Shown here: in pieces, positions 33,224-41,576 of the stretch
Layout: every line of letters starts with the position of its first letter
Position numbering within the stretch: position 1 is the first letter of the stretch
Source of the DNA: Hymenobacter sp. J193
Lineage (GTDB): Bacteria > Bacteroidota > Bacteroidia > Cytophagales > Hymenobacteraceae
Direction of reading: 5' to 3'
DNA length: 64,000 nucleotides
Assembly (NCBI RefSeq): GCF_024700075.1
Contig: NZ_JAJONE010000001.1
Location: 310,001-374,000, forward strand
Made by a program: the position numbers and the translations under genes
Notes under the pieces: generated by a model
Database searches by the model: none
Seen by the model: the letters and a program-made list of their open reading frames with translations, nothing else
What the model was told of the DNA's origin: nothing

Positions 33224-34012
33224 CTATGCCGTCTTATGCTCTTCTACCAGCAGCGTCAGCCCCACAAAATCCTGCACGCTGAGCTGCTCGGCGCGCTTGT
33301 CGAAAATAGCGTCGGTGGTGGCTTCGGGCGGCATACCAAAGGGCTTGAGGGCGTTGCGCAGGGTTTTGCGGCGCGTCTGGAAAGCCTGCTTTACTACCCG
33401 GAAGAACAGCTTCTCGTCGCAGGCCAGGGCCACCGTTTGGTTTCGAGTGAGGCGGATAACGGCCGACTGCACCTTGGGCGGCGGGCTGAACACGTGCGGG
33501 GGCACTGTAAACAGGTATTCAATATCGTAGAACGCCTGCAGCAGCACGCTCAGAATGCCGTAGGTTTTGGAGCCGGGCCCTTCGGCCAGGCGGTCGGCCA
33601 CTTCCTTCTGAATCATGCCCACGCACTCGCGCACCTGCTGGCGGTGGGCCAGCACCTGAAAGTAAATCTGGGAGCTAATGTTGTAGGGAAAGTTGCCGAT
33701 GATGCTGAAAGGCTGCCCGGGGTAGAGCTTGCTCAGGTCCATCTTCAGGAAATCCTGGGAATGGATGCGTTCCTCCAGCGCCGGGTAGTGCTGGCGCAGG
33801 TACGCCACCGAGTCGCGGTCAATTTCCACCACGGAGGTGCGGTACTCGGGGTGCTGGAGCAGCGTTTGGGTGAGCACGCCCATGCCCGGCCCAATTTCCA
33901 GCACTTCCGTCACGCCATCGGGCAGGCGCAGGGCCTCCACAATGTTGCGGGCAATGTTGGGGTCGTTGAGAAAGTGCTGCCCGAGGTGCTTTTTGGCTTT
34001 GACGGAATCCAT
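33224..34012 (-). CDS. rsmA: 16S rRNA (adenine1518-N6/adenine1519-N6)-dimethyltransferase
   Basis: The ATG at 34012 gives 262 residues starting MDSVKAKKHLGQHFLND, the conserved KsgA N terminus. SAM is bound by VLEIGPGMGVLTQTLL, and the target adenine is handled by the NFPYNIS motif (NLPYxIS family). The C-terminal helices (FFRVVKQAFQTRRKTLRNAL) are typical. The enzyme dimethylates two adjacent adenines near the 3' end of 16S rRNA during 30S maturation; loss gives kasugamycin resistance. It is divergent from pepA, and the shared upstream gap holds a nested inverted repeat. Confidence 0.95.
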   Translation of the reverse strand: MDSVKAKKHLGQHFLNDPNIARNIVEALRLPDGVTEVLEIGPGMGVLTQTLLQHPEYRTSVVEIDRDSVAYLRQHYPALEERIHSQDFLKMDLSKLYPGQPFSIIGNFPYNISSQIYFQVLAHRQQVRECVGMIQKEVADRLAEGPGSKTYGILSVLLQAFYDIEYLFTVPPHVFSPPPKVQSAVIRLTRNQTVALACDEKLFFRVVKQAFQTRRKTLRNALKPFGMPPEATTDAIFDKRAEQLSVQDFVGLTLLVEEHKTA

Positions 34013-34036
34013 AGAGGAGAATGAAGATTGAGGCGC

Positions 34037-34100
34037 GGAATGAAGGATGAAAATCAAAGAATAGCCGTTGGCTTGTTCCCTATTCTTCGCGCTTCATTCC
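34037..34100. repeat. Nested inverted repeat between rsmA and pepA
   Basis: GGAATGAAG (34037-34045) pairs with CTTCATTCC (34092-34100), and AAGAATAG (34057-34064) pairs with CTATTCTT (34080-34087). A near copy of the left word (GAATGAAG) also occurs at 34019-34026. The repeat lies in the divergent leader region. Confidence 0.8.
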
Positions 34101-34116
34101 TCATGCCTAAAAGGCT

Positions 34117-34124
34117 TACCTTCG
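34117..34124 (+). promoter_or_regulatory. Probable -7 box (TACCTTCG) for pepA
   Basis: One mismatch to TAnnTTTG, about 80 bases before ATG 34206. It follows the inverted repeat at 34037-34100. Confidence 0.35.
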
Positions 34125-34205
34125 CGGCCTAAAGGTACAGCCGGTGCCGCTCACTCCGCGCGGCGCGGCTCCTATCTGGGTGAATTAACGGTTTATTTCC
34201 TGCTC

Positions 34206-35654
34206 ATGCCGCTTCAGCTTGCCTACGCCGCCGACTTCCCGTCCATTGCGGATACCGTCTTTATCCTGCCTGCCGGCACCACGGAGCTTTCCGTAGAAAC
34301 CGCTGCCGACCTGCCCGAGCCGGTGCGCGAGTACGTAGCCCGGCAGCTGGCCGCCGACTCCCGCCTCATCCGCATCAACCAGTACACGCACCATCACTAC
34401 TACGTGGTGGCCGAGGAAAATAAAACGCTGGCCCTCAGCGCCGAATACCTGCGCAAGTGCGGCCATCAATTGTACGCCCACCTCAAGCACGACCACGTGC
34501 AGGAGCTGTTCGTGCAGGACCTGACGGGCTCCGGCGCCCTGGCCCTGGCCGAAGGGCTGGCCCTCACCGCGTATCAGTTTGAAGGCTACAAGACCGACGA
34601 AAAATCAAAGAAAGCCCCGGACCTGCAGCGCCTCACCCTGGTAGGTGCCGACGTGACGGCCGAGCAAGTGCAGGAGCTAGCCGGCGTGCTGGCCGGCGTG
34701 TATCTGGCCCGCGACCTAGTGAATGCCCCGCAAAACAAACTCAACGCCACCCAGTTTGCCGAGCAGATGGCGCAGGCGGGCACTGAGGCCGGTTTCCACG
34801 TAGAAGTACTGGATCTGGTGCGCATTGAGGCCCTGCGCATGGGCGGTTTGCTGGCCGTCAACCAGGGCAGCCCCGAGCCGCCCACGTTCACCATCATGGA
34901 GTACAAGCCCGAAGGGGCTACCAACGCGCAACCTATCGTACTGGTAGGCAAGGGCGTGGTGTACGATACTGGTGGCCTGAGCCTGAAGCCCACGCCCGGG
35001 GGCATGGATACCATGAAGTGCGACATGGCCGGCGGCGCGGCCGTGGTGGGTACCCTCTACGCCCTGGCCAAAAACCAGGTGCCCCTGCACGTCATTGGGC
35101 TGGTGCCGGCCACCGACAACCGCCCCGGCGGCATGGCCTTTGCCCCCGGCGACGTCATCACGATGTACAGCGGCCTGACGGTGGAAGTGCTGAACACCGA
35201 CGCCGAGGGCCGCCTGCTGCTGGCCGATGCCCTGGCCTTCGCCAGGAAATACAACCCCGAGCTGGTGCTGGATTTTGCCACCCTCACCGGGGCCGCCGCC
35301 CGCGCCATCGGCAAGGAAGGCATTGTGTGCATGGGCACGGCCGATGAGGAAGTGCTGGACGCTCTCAAGCAGGCTGGCCACCGCACCCACGAGCGGCTGG
35401 TAGAGTTTCCGCTCTGGGATGAGTACGCCGACCACATCAAGAGCGACATTGCCGACCTCAACAACCTGGGCAAAGGCGAAGCCGGCGCCATTTCGGCCGG
35501 CAAGTTCTTGGAGCGCTTCACTGAAGGCTACCCCTGGGTACACTTCGATATTGCCGCCCCCGCCTACCTCTCCGCCCCCGACTCTTACCGCGGCAAAGGC
35601 GGCACCGGCATCGCCGTACGCCTTGCGTACGAGTTTCTGCGCAGCCGCGTGTAG
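34206..35654 (+). CDS. pepA: M17 leucyl aminopeptidase
   Basis: The ATG at 34206 gives 482 residues; the longer open frame upstream is not family-like. The catalytic C-terminal domain shows the two-zinc signature NTDAEGRLLLADAL, with GKGVVYDTGGLSLKP and MKCDMAGGAAVVG carrying the catalytic Lys and metal ligands. The enzyme releases N-terminal residues, preferably Leu, from peptides in the cytosol as a hexamer. The N-terminal macro-like domain (1-165) is divergent, as usual. pdxA begins 51 bases downstream on the same strand. Confidence 0.94.
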   Translation: MPLQLAYAADFPSIADTVFILPAGTTELSVETAADLPEPVREYVARQLAADSRLIRINQYTHHHYYVVAEENKTLALSAEYLRKCGHQLYAHLKHDHVQELFVQDLTGSGALALAEGLALTAYQFEGYKTDEKSKKAPDLQRLTLVGADVTAEQVQELAGVLAGVYLARDLVNAPQNKLNATQFAEQMAQAGTEAGFHVEVLDLVRIEALRMGGLLAVNQGSPEPPTFTIMEYKPEGATNAQPIVLVGKGVVYDTGGLSLKPTPGGMDTMKCDMAGGAAVVGTLYALAKNQVPLHVIGLVPATDNRPGGMAFAPGDVITMYSGLTVEVLNTDAEGRLLLADALAFARKYNPELVLDFATLTGAAARAIGKEGIVCMGTADEEVLDALKQAGHRTHERLVEFPLWDEYADHIKSDIADLNNLGKGEAGAISAGKFLERFTEGYPWVHFDIAAPAYLSAPDSYRGKGGTGIAVRLAYEFLRSRV

Positions 35655-35705
35655 CCTCTGTTACTCAGCGCAGCGCAACTCATCATCCATTAGCAAATCC
35701 AACAA

Positions 35706-36710
35706 ATGCTTCCACGCATTGGCATATCCGTCGGCGACCTGGCCGGCATCGGGCCCGAAATCATTTACAAGACCTTTCTGGACGCCCGCCTGCTGAAATT
35801 CTGCACGCCGGTGGTCTATGGTACGGCCACCGTGCTGTTCGACGAGTTTCCGGTGCTTAAAGACGCCGAGCCGCTCACGTTCCGGCAGGTGCGCGAAGCT
35901 CAGGACATTGCGTCCGGCAAGCACAACGCCGTCACGTGCTGGGAAGAAGATTTCACGCTCACGCCCGGCCAGCCTTCCGAGGCCAGCGGCCGCGCCGCCC
36001 GCCAAAGCCTGCTGGCTGCCGCCCGCGACCTGAAGGCTGGCCTGCTCGATGCCCTCGTGACGGCGCCTATCAGCAAGGAAAACACCCAGGCCGACGACTT
36101 CCGTTACCCCGGCCACACCGAATTCCTGACCAGCTTTTTCGAGGCCCGGGAAAGTTTGATGCTGCTGGCTAGCGAAGACCTGCGCGTAGCCACTGCCACC
36201 GGCCACATTGCCCTTAAGGATGTGCCCAGCCGCCTGACCAAAGAGCTGCTGCAAACCAAGCTGCGCATTCTGCTGAAGTCTCTGACGCAGGATTTTGGTA
36301 TTCTGAAACCGCGCGTGGCGGTGCTGGGCCTCAACCCCCACGCCGGCGAAAACGGCCTGCTGGGCACCGAGGAAGCCGAGGTAGTAGCGCCCGTGCTGCA
36401 GCGCCTGCAGGATGATGGCCACCTAGTGTATGGCCCCTACCCCGCCGACGGTTACTTCGGCACCGGCCAGTTCCGCCAGTTCGACGCCACCCTCTCGCTC
36501 TACCACGACCAGGGGCTGATTCCGTTTAAAACGCTGGCTTTCGAGCGGGGGGTAAACTTCACGGCAGGCTTGTCCGTCATTCGTACCTCCCCCGACCACG
36601 GCACGGCGTACGGGCTGGCCGGGCAGTATAAGGCCGATGAAACGTCCTTCCGCGAGGCCCTGTACCTGGCCTGCGACCTGGTGCGCCGACGGCGGGAAGC
36701 AGCCCAATAA
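35706..36710 (+). CDS. pdxA: 4-hydroxythreonine-4-phosphate dehydrogenase PdxA
   Basis: A 334-residue protein of family length. N-terminal RIGISVGDLAGIGPEII and VTAPISKE are conserved. Metal-binding histidines lie in YPGHTEFL, LNPHAGENG and SPDHGTAYG, with YHDQGLIPFK as a further signature. The enzyme oxidises 4-phosphohydroxy-L-threonine, which then condenses with deoxyxylulose phosphate in DXP-dependent pyridoxal phosphate synthesis. It follows pepA closely and is ended by a terminator. pdxJ is not in the window. Confidence 0.95.
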   Translation: MLPRIGISVGDLAGIGPEIIYKTFLDARLLKFCTPVVYGTATVLFDEFPVLKDAEPLTFRQVREAQDIASGKHNAVTCWEEDFTLTPGQPSEASGRAARQSLLAAARDLKAGLLDALVTAPISKENTQADDFRYPGHTEFLTSFFEARESLMLLASEDLRVATATGHIALKDVPSRLTKELLQTKLRILLKSLTQDFGILKPRVAVLGLNPHAGENGLLGTEEAEVVAPVLQRLQDDGHLVYGPYPADGYFGTGQFRQFDATLSLYHDQGLIPFKTLAFERGVNFTAGLSVIRTSPDHGTAYGLAGQYKADETSFREALYLACDLVRRRREAAQ

Positions 36711-36743
36711 GGCTTCTATGCACTACGTGCTTGGTTGAACTCG

Positions 36744-36787
36744 GCACCGACCGGCGCAGCAACTGCGTCAGCCGGTGCTTGTTTTTT
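36744..36787 (+). terminator. Intrinsic terminator after pdxA
   Basis: GCACCG...CGCAG at 36744-36759 pairs imperfectly with CTGCG...CGGTGC up to 36778, followed by the T-run at 36782-36787. It lies 34 bases after the pdxA stop. Confidence 0.75.
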
Positions 36788-36852
36788 GGCTGGTTGAGGA
36801 TCCCGAAAAAGATACATATCCACGAAGAATATTTCGTTTTTGAAAAGATTGT

Positions 36853-36882
36853 TTGCGGTTTCAAAACTATGCCGTAGCTTTG
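36853..36882 (+). promoter_or_regulatory. Full Bacteroidota promoter (TTG-N19-TAGCTTTG)
   Basis: TTG (in TTTG, 36852-36855) is separated by 19 bases from TAGCTTTG (36875-36882). This is the best -33/-7 match in the window and lies 46 bases before the HigA-like gene. Confidence 0.75.
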
Positions 36883-36928
36883 CAGCCTGCTTTTTCGGAA
36901 TAAGCCGAAAGCGGCCTGTTTGCTTTCT

Positions 36929-37297
36929 ATGACGCTGCATACGCCTGCCGACTACCGTACTGCCCTGCGCCGCCTTGATGCGCTGGTGGCTGCGGGCATT
37001 GAGGGCAATGCGGCGCTGGAAACCGAGTTTCGGGAGCTGATTGTGGCCCTGGACACGTACGAGAGCAAGCTGGGGCTGCTGCCCATTCCGAATCTGCCGA
37101 CGTCTTTAGCCGAAATGATTGAGCTGAAGCGCCAGCAGATGCGGCTCAAGCAAAAAGAGCTGGCCCAGCTGCTGGAAGTGCCCGCCGGGCGCCTCTCACA
37201 GATTCTGAGCGGCAAGCGGCGCGTGACGCTCGATCTGGCCAAGCGCCTCTACGAGCGGCTGGGCATTCCATCGGACTTCATTCTCAAGAACGCCTGA
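36929..37297 (+). CDS. HigA/Xre-like helix-turn-helix regulator, no toxin partner visible
   Basis: A 122-residue protein from ATG 36929. The N-terminal half is helical (HTPADYRTALRRLDAL to ELIVALDTYESKL) and the C-terminal half is an Xre helix-turn-helix (LKQKELAQLLEVPAGRLSQILSGKRRVTL-type arrangement, about residues 75-118). This layout matches HigA antitoxins and related DNA-binding proteins. HigB normally lies just upstream, but the 36788-36928 gap contains only a promoter, so this is an orphan antitoxin-like regulator. It has a strong housekeeping-type promoter of its own. Confidence 0.82.
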   Translation: MTLHTPADYRTALRRLDALVAAGIEGNAALETEFRELIVALDTYESKLGLLPIPNLPTSLAEMIELKRQQMRLKQKELAQLLEVPAGRLSQILSGKRRVTLDLAKRLYERLGIPSDFILKNA

Positions 37298-37345
37298 CTT
37301 ACCTGCCACCTTCGCTCCCGCACTTTCAACCCGGCGAAAACTTCC

Positions 37346-37353
37346 TACTTTTG
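37346..37353 (+). promoter_or_regulatory. Bacteroidota -7 promoter box (TACTTTTG) for the DUF177-rpmF-plsX-fabH block
   Basis: An exact TAnnTTTG match 22 bases before the GTG start at 37376. No -33 TTG at standard spacing is seen. Confidence 0.55.
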
Positions 37354-37375
37354 CCCCCTGCTACCAACCTGAACC

Positions 37376-37915
37376 GTGAAAAAGGACGCTCAATACGATC
37401 TGGCAATTGCCAAGCTGGCCGACAAGACGCACCACTTTGCGTTTGAGCTGGACCGGGCCTTTTTCGAGCAGTTCGAGCAGCAGCTCATCCCCGATGGCAA
37501 GCTGCACGCCGATGTAACGCTGCACAAAACCGACCGTCTGCTGACCCTGGACTTCGACATCACGGGCACCGTACGCCTAGTGTGCGACCGAAGCCTGGAC
37601 GAGTACGACCAGCCCCTGGACGTGCATGAGCAGCTGCTGGTGCGCTACGGCGACCGGGAGATAGAGCTGGATGACAACGTGCTGCAAATCACGCAGGACA
37701 CCCAGACGCTGCCCATTGCCCAGCACCTGTTCGACTACATTGGCCTGGCCCTGCCCATGAAGAAGCTGCACCCGCGCTTCCAGAATGAGCCCGACGAAAA
37801 CCCCGATTCCGAAACCAAGCTCATCTTCACGACCCGCCAGGAAGGCGACGCCGACGACGATGATGACAACGACGGCATCGACCCGCGCTGGAACGCCCTG
37901 CGTAACCTGAATTAA
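37376..37915 (+). CDS. DUF177/YceD family protein
   Basis: A 179-residue protein from GTG 37376. DUF177 features include FDITGTVRLVCDRSLDEYDQPL in the middle and the C-terminal signature DPRWNALRNL. It lacks the usual pair of cysteines of some members but keeps the acidic stretch (DADDDDDNDG) near the C terminus. YceD proteins are linked to 23S rRNA accumulation. It heads the classic block DUF177-rpmF-plsX-fabH, with rpmF 51 bases downstream. Confidence 0.9.
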   Translation: MKKDAQYDLAIAKLADKTHHFAFELDRAFFEQFEQQLIPDGKLHADVTLHKTDRLLTLDFDITGTVRLVCDRSLDEYDQPLDVHEQLLVRYGDREIELDDNVLQITQDTQTLPIAQHLFDYIGLALPMKKLHPRFQNEPDENPDSETKLIFTTRQEGDADDDDDNDGIDPRWNALRNLN

Positions 37916-37966
37916 GCCCGGCTTGATTCTTTCTTTCTAATTCATCCTTCATAATTTCTTTTCAAA

Positions 37967-38191
37967 ATGGCTCATCCTAAACGCCGGACCTCCACCGCAG
38001 TCCGCAGAAAGCGTCGCACCCACTACAAGCTCACTCCGAAGCCCGTTTCCATCTGCCAGAACACCGGCGAGCTGCACCTGCGCCACAAGGCCTACGTGGT
38101 TGACGGCGACCTGTATCTGAACGGCAAAGTAGCCATTAAGGACTACGCGCCCGTAGCCGCCGCGGCCCCCGCCGACGCCGACGAAGAATAG
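37967..38191 (+). CDS. rpmF: 50S ribosomal protein L32
   Basis: A 74-residue protein beginning MAHPKRRTSTAVRRKRRTHY, the conserved basic L32 N terminus that binds 23S rRNA. The usual zinc ribbon (two CxxC pairs) is missing: only one Cys remains in SICQNTGELHLRHKAYV, so this is the zinc-independent C-minus form. A short Ala-rich acidic tail (APVAAAAPADADEE) follows. It lies between the DUF177 gene and plsX, the usual bacterial order. Confidence 0.95.
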   Translation: MAHPKRRTSTAVRRKRRTHYKLTPKPVSICQNTGELHLRHKAYVVDGDLYLNGKVAIKDYAPVAAAAPADADEE

Positions 38192-38246
38192 CCTCCGCTC
38201 TTTCCAAACTGCCCTCTTCTCTCCGTTCCTCCTAGGTGAGGATGCC

Positions 38247-38283
38247 GGCCGTCTTTCAGCCCCGTGCGGGCCGGAAGACGGCC
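38247..38283. other. Stem-loop between rpmF and plsX
   Basis: GGCCGTCTT (38247-38255) pairs with AAGACGGCC (38275-38283), with further GC-rich pairing inside the loop. No T-run follows, so it more likely modulates or processes the operon transcript than ends it. Confidence 0.55.
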
Positions 38284-38320
38284 CCGGAGGTTCTCTCCCA
38301 GACATCTTGAACGTTCGTAC

Positions 38321-39262
38321 ATGAAGATAGCCCTGGACGCTATGGGGGGTGACTTTGCCCCGCAGGCTGCGGTCGATGGCGCGGTATTGGCGGCTAAATC
38401 CCTGGCCGGCAAAGCCCAGATAGTGCTGATTGGTCAGGAAGACGCGGTGCGCCCCCTCCTGGACCAGCACGGCGAAGCGGCCGCCGACATCCTGTTCGTT
38501 TCTGCCTCGCAGATCATCGAAATGGGAGAGCATCCGGCCAAGGCCTACCAGCAAAAGCAGGATTCCAGCATTGCCGTGGGCTACCGCATGCTCCACGCGG
38601 GCGAGGTCGAAGCCTTCTGCTCGGCCGGCAACACCGGCGCCATGCTCGTCGGCGCTATGTTTTCGGTGAAAGCCGTACCTGGTGTACTGCGCCCAGCTAT
38701 TGCGAACTTCGTTCCCAAGCTGCACGGCGGCTTCGGCATCATGCTCGATGTGGGCGCCAATGCCGAGTGCAAACCCGAAATGCTGGAGCAGTTCGGCGAG
38801 CTGGGCTCTTTATATGCGCAGTATGTGCTGGGCATTGAGCAGCCTAAAGTGGGCCTGATGAACCTGGGCGAGGAAGAAGGCAAAGGCACCGCGTTGCTTC
38901 AGGCCGCTCACAACCTGCTGAAGGTGAATCCTCATATTCACTTCATTGGCAATATCGAAGGCCGCGACCTGTTCAACGACCGGGCCGACGTCATCATCTG
39001 CGACGGGTACACGGGCAACGTGCTCCTGAAGATGGCCGAGTCGATTTACGACATCATGGCCGAAAAAAACCTGCACGACCCCTTCTTCGACAAGTTCAAC
39101 TACGAAGCGGTAGGCGGCTCCCCTATTCTGGGTATCAACGACAATGCCATTATCGGGCACGGCGTGAGCATGCCGGCTGCTATCTGCAACATGCTGATGC
39201 AGGGCTACCAAATGGCGCACTCGGGCATTTCCGACCAGATAAAAAACACCTTCAAGTCTTAG
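38321..39262 (+). CDS. plsX: Phosphate acyltransferase PlsX
   Basis: The ATG at 38321 gives 313 residues with the invariant N terminus MKIALDAMGGDFAP. Further hallmarks are CSAGNTGAMLVGAMF, MLDVGANAECKPE and DGYTGNVLLKMAE. PlsX converts acyl-ACP plus phosphate to acyl-phosphate, the acyl donor for PlsY in phospholipid synthesis, and acts peripherally at the inner membrane. A terminator-like hairpin separates it from fabH, though the two genes are only 62 bases apart. Confidence 0.96.
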   Translation: MKIALDAMGGDFAPQAAVDGAVLAAKSLAGKAQIVLIGQEDAVRPLLDQHGEAAADILFVSASQIIEMGEHPAKAYQQKQDSSIAVGYRMLHAGEVEAFCSAGNTGAMLVGAMFSVKAVPGVLRPAIANFVPKLHGGFGIMLDVGANAECKPEMLEQFGELGSLYAQYVLGIEQPKVGLMNLGEEEGKGTALLQAAHNLLKVNPHIHFIGNIEGRDLFNDRADVIICDGYTGNVLLKMAESIYDIMAEKNLHDPFFDKFNYEAVGGSPILGINDNAIIGHGVSMPAAICNMLMQGYQMAHSGISDQIKNTFKS

Positions 39263-39267
39263 CGACT

Positions 39268-39292
39268 AAGTCCGGCCCCGGCCGGACTTTTT
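39268..39292 (+). terminator. Intrinsic terminator between plsX and fabH
   Basis: AAGTCCGG (39268-39275) pairs with CCGGACTT (39282-39289) and is followed by TTTTC. It may let only part of the transcripts read into fabH. Confidence 0.75.
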
Positions 39293-39324
39293 CTTAGCCG
39301 CGCTTTTTCGTTTATCCGTTTTCG

Positions 39325-40338
39325 ATGAAAGTTACCGCTGCCATTACCGGAGTGGGTGCCTACGTACCCGATTACGTGCTGACCAACCAGGAGCTCGAAA
39401 CGCTGGTAGACACCACCGATGAGTGGATTACCTCCCGCACCGGTATCAAGGAGCGCCGCATTCTGAAGGGCGAAGACCAGGGCACGTCCGTCATGGGCAT
39501 CAAGGCCGTGGAGCAGCTGCTGGCCAAAACCAACACCCGGGCCGAGGAAATTGACCTGCTGATTTGCGCCACCACCACGCCCGACATGGTGTTTCCGGCC
39601 ACGGCCAACCTCATTACGGCCGGCGTAGGCGCCACCAAGGCCTTTGGCTTCGATATGCAGGCCGCCTGCTCGGGCTTCCTGTTCGCGCTGACTACCGGCG
39701 CCCAGTTTATCCAGACCGGCAGCTACAAGAAAGTAGTGGTAGTTGGCGCCGATAAGATGTCGGCCATTGTGGACTACACCGACCGCGCCAACTGCATTAT
39801 CTTCGGCGATGGCGCGGCCGCAGTGCTACTAGAGCCCAACACCGAGGGCTACGGCCTGCTCGACCAGCAGCTCCACTCCGATGGCAACGGGGCCCGCTAC
39901 CTGCACCAGAAAGCCGGCGGCAGCCGCCGCCCCCCAACGGCCGAAACGGTGGCCAACCGCGAGCATTACATTTACCAGGAGGGTTCCACGGTGTTTAAGT
40001 TTGCCGTAACCAACATGGCCGACACCGCCGCCCTGGTAGCCGAGCGCAACCACCTCACCGCCGACGATATTGCCTGGCTGGTTCCCCACCAGGCCAACAA
40101 GCGCATTATCGATGCCACGGCGCACCGCGTGGGCATCGGGCCGGAAAAAGTGATGCTCAACATTCATCGGTTTGGAAACACTACCAACGGCACCATTCCG
40201 CTGTGCCTGGCTGACTATGAAGGCCAGCTCAAGAAAGGCGACGACCTGATTTTCGCGGCCTTCGGCGGCGGCTTCACCTGGGGCGCGCTCTACGTGAAGT
40301 GGGCCTACGATGGCGCCGCCGTAGCCACCGGCATCTAA
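39325..40338 (+). CDS. fabH: Beta-ketoacyl-ACP synthase III
   Basis: A 337-residue protein of family length. The catalytic triad is visible: Cys in [13 protein letters not shown], His in [11 protein letters not shown] and Asn in [23 protein letters not shown] and [11 protein letters not shown] are further conserved parts. It condenses acetyl-CoA (or a branched primer) with malonyl-ACP to start fatty-acid synthesis. Placement after plsX is typical and links initiation of fatty-acid and phospholipid synthesis. Confidence 0.96.
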   Translation: MKVTAAITGVGAYVPDYVLTNQELETLVDTTDEWITSRTGIKERRILKGEDQGTSVMGIKAVEQLLAKTNTRAEEIDLLICATTTPDMVFPATANLITAGVGATKAFGFDMQAACSGFLFALTTGAQFIQTGSYKKVVVVGADKMSAIVDYTDRANCIIFGDGAAAVLLEPNTEGYGLLDQQLHSDGNGARYLHQKAGGSRRPPTAETVANREHYIYQEGSTVFKFAVTNMADTAALVAERNHLTADDIAWLVPHQANKRIIDATAHRVGIGPEKVMLNIHRFGNTTNGTIPLCLADYEGQLKKGDDLIFAAFGGGFTWGALYVKWAYDGAAVATGI

Positions 40339-40371
40339 GCCGGGTTAGGCGGCACGCACGCGGAAAACCTC

Positions 40372-40379
40372 TATACTTG
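40372..40379 (+). promoter_or_regulatory. Near-consensus -7 box (TATACTTG) for efp
   Basis: One mismatch to TAnnTTTG. The predicted transcription start near 40386 lies just before the left arm of the leader inverted repeat. Confidence 0.4.
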
Positions 40380-40390
40380 CGACTTCAATT

Positions 40391-40458
40391 AAGAATGCAG
40401 GAAGAAAAGATGAAGTTTATGGCTGCCATCGGCTGGAGCTGTGTCGTTCTGCATTCTT
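40391..40458 (+). other. Leader stem-loop of efp enclosing a 16-codon ORF
   Basis: AAGAATGCAG (40391-40400) and CTGCATTCTT (40449-40458) are perfect 10-bp arms. The enclosed ORF (ATG 40410 to TGA 40460) encodes MKFMAAIGWSCVVLHS. It is preceded by AGGAAG, a possible ribosome binding site, and its stop codon overlaps the end of the right arm. It may be a leader peptide. Confidence 0.45.
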
Positions 40459-40485
40459 GATTACCAATTTCAATTTCCCCACCCC

Positions 40486-41049
40486 ATGGCCACTACTGCC
40501 GATTTTCGCAACGGGCTCGTGTTGAATTATAACAACGAGCTGCACGTCATCACCGAATTCCAGCACGTGAAGCCCGGCAAAGGCCCGGCCTTCGTGCGCA
40601 CTAAGCTCCGCAACATCAAAACCGGCCGCGTGATTGACAACACGTTCAACGCCGGGGTGAAGGTGGAAACGGCCCGCGTAGAGCAGCGCCCCCATCAGTA
40701 CCTGTACAAGGATGAGTACGGTTTCACGTTTATGGACAATGAAAGCTTTGAGCAGGTAGTGCTGCCCGAGGCCATGGTACCCTTTGCCGACCTGATGAAA
40801 GAAGGCCAGGTAGTGACTATCCTTTTCCACGCCGAAACCGAGCAGCCGCTCACCGCCGAGCTGCCCACCACCGTAGAGCTGGTAGTGACGTACACCGAGC
40901 CCGGCCTGCGCGGCGACACCGCTACCAATACGCTCAAGCCAGCCACGGTGGAAACCGGCGCCCGCATTCAGGTGCCGCTGTTCATTGATACCGACACCAA
41001 AATTCGCATCAAGACCAGCGACTACTCCTATGTCGAAAGAGTCAAATAA
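40486..41049 (+). CDS. efp: Elongation factor P
   Basis: The ATG at 40486 gives 187 residues. The KOW-like first domain has the modification loop KPGKGPAFVRTKLRN; the Lys in PGKGP is the usual site of modification. The two OB-fold domains follow, with the C-terminal signature region ARIQVPLFIDTDTKIRIKT. EF-P relieves ribosome stalling at polyproline stretches. The downstream accB gene begins 28 bases later (an in-frame ATG at 41030 would overlap by 20 bases). A leader stem-loop precedes efp. Confidence 0.96.
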   Translation: MATTADFRNGLVLNYNNELHVITEFQHVKPGKGPAFVRTKLRNIKTGRVIDNTFNAGVKVETARVEQRPHQYLYKDEYGFTFMDNESFEQVVLPEAMVPFADLMKEGQVVTILFHAETEQPLTAELPTTVELVVTYTEPGLRGDTATNTLKPATVETGARIQVPLFIDTDTKIRIKTSDYSYVERVK

Positions 41050-41077
41050 GCAGCCCACCAAGCCCTCAGCCGCCGCC

Positions 41078-41569
41078 ATGAAAGCCAAAGAACTGCAAGA
41101 CCTGATTGACTTTATTGCCAAGTCGGGCCTGAACAAAGTCAACATCGAAACCGAGGAATTCAAAATCTCGGTGCAGCGCGAGCCCAGCACCAAGGTGGTG
41201 AGCAGCGGCGTGGCTGTAGCGGCCGCTCCGGCACCGATGGCCGCAGCTCCCGCCCCGGTAGCCGCTCCGGCGCCCACAACGGCTTCGGCCGCACCAGCTG
41301 CTCCGGCGGCTGAAGCCGCCGGTGGTAACTACGTGCCCCTGAAGTCGCCTATGATTGGTACGTTCTACCGCAGCAGCTCGCCCGACGCGCCGCTGTTTGT
41401 GCAGGTGGGCGACCTGGTGGAAAAAGGTCAGGTTATCTGTATTATCGAGGCCATGAAGCTGTTCAACGAAATCGAAGCCGAGCAGTCGGGCCGCATCGTG
41501 AAGGCCATGGTGGAAAACGCTTCCCCCGTGGAGTACGACCAGCCGCTGTTCCTCATCGAGCCGATGTAA
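41078..41569 (+). CDS. accB: Biotin carboxyl carrier protein of acetyl-CoA carboxylase
   Basis: The ATG at 41078 gives 163 residues, MKAKELQDLIDFIAKSGL, the family N terminus; ATG 41030 would add 16 residues. An Ala/Pro-rich linker (about 48-80) connects it to the biotinyl domain, whose biotinylated Lys lies in IEAMKLFNEIEAE. It carries the carboxyl group between biotin carboxylase and carboxyltransferase for malonyl-CoA synthesis. accC follows after a gap filled by an octamer-based inverted repeat. Confidence 0.95.
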   Translation: MKAKELQDLIDFIAKSGLNKVNIETEEFKISVQREPSTKVVSSGVAVAAAPAPMAAAPAPVAAPAPTTASAAPAAPAAEAAGGNYVPLKSPMIGTFYRSSSPDAPLFVQVGDLVEKGQVICIIEAMKLFNEIEAEQSGRIVKAMVENASPVEYDQPLFLIEPM

Positions 41570-41576
41570 TCCTGCT

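Noticed and set aside
36716..36940. Minus-strand frame upstream of the HigA-like gene as a HigB toxin
   Set aside because: Its translation shows no HigB/RelE features and it overlaps the pdxA terminator and the promoter; it is also in the wrong orientation.
40985..41569. accB starting upstream at 40985 or 41030
   Set aside because: Both starts extend into the efp gene; the family N terminus begins at 41078. The 41030 ATG remains possible.
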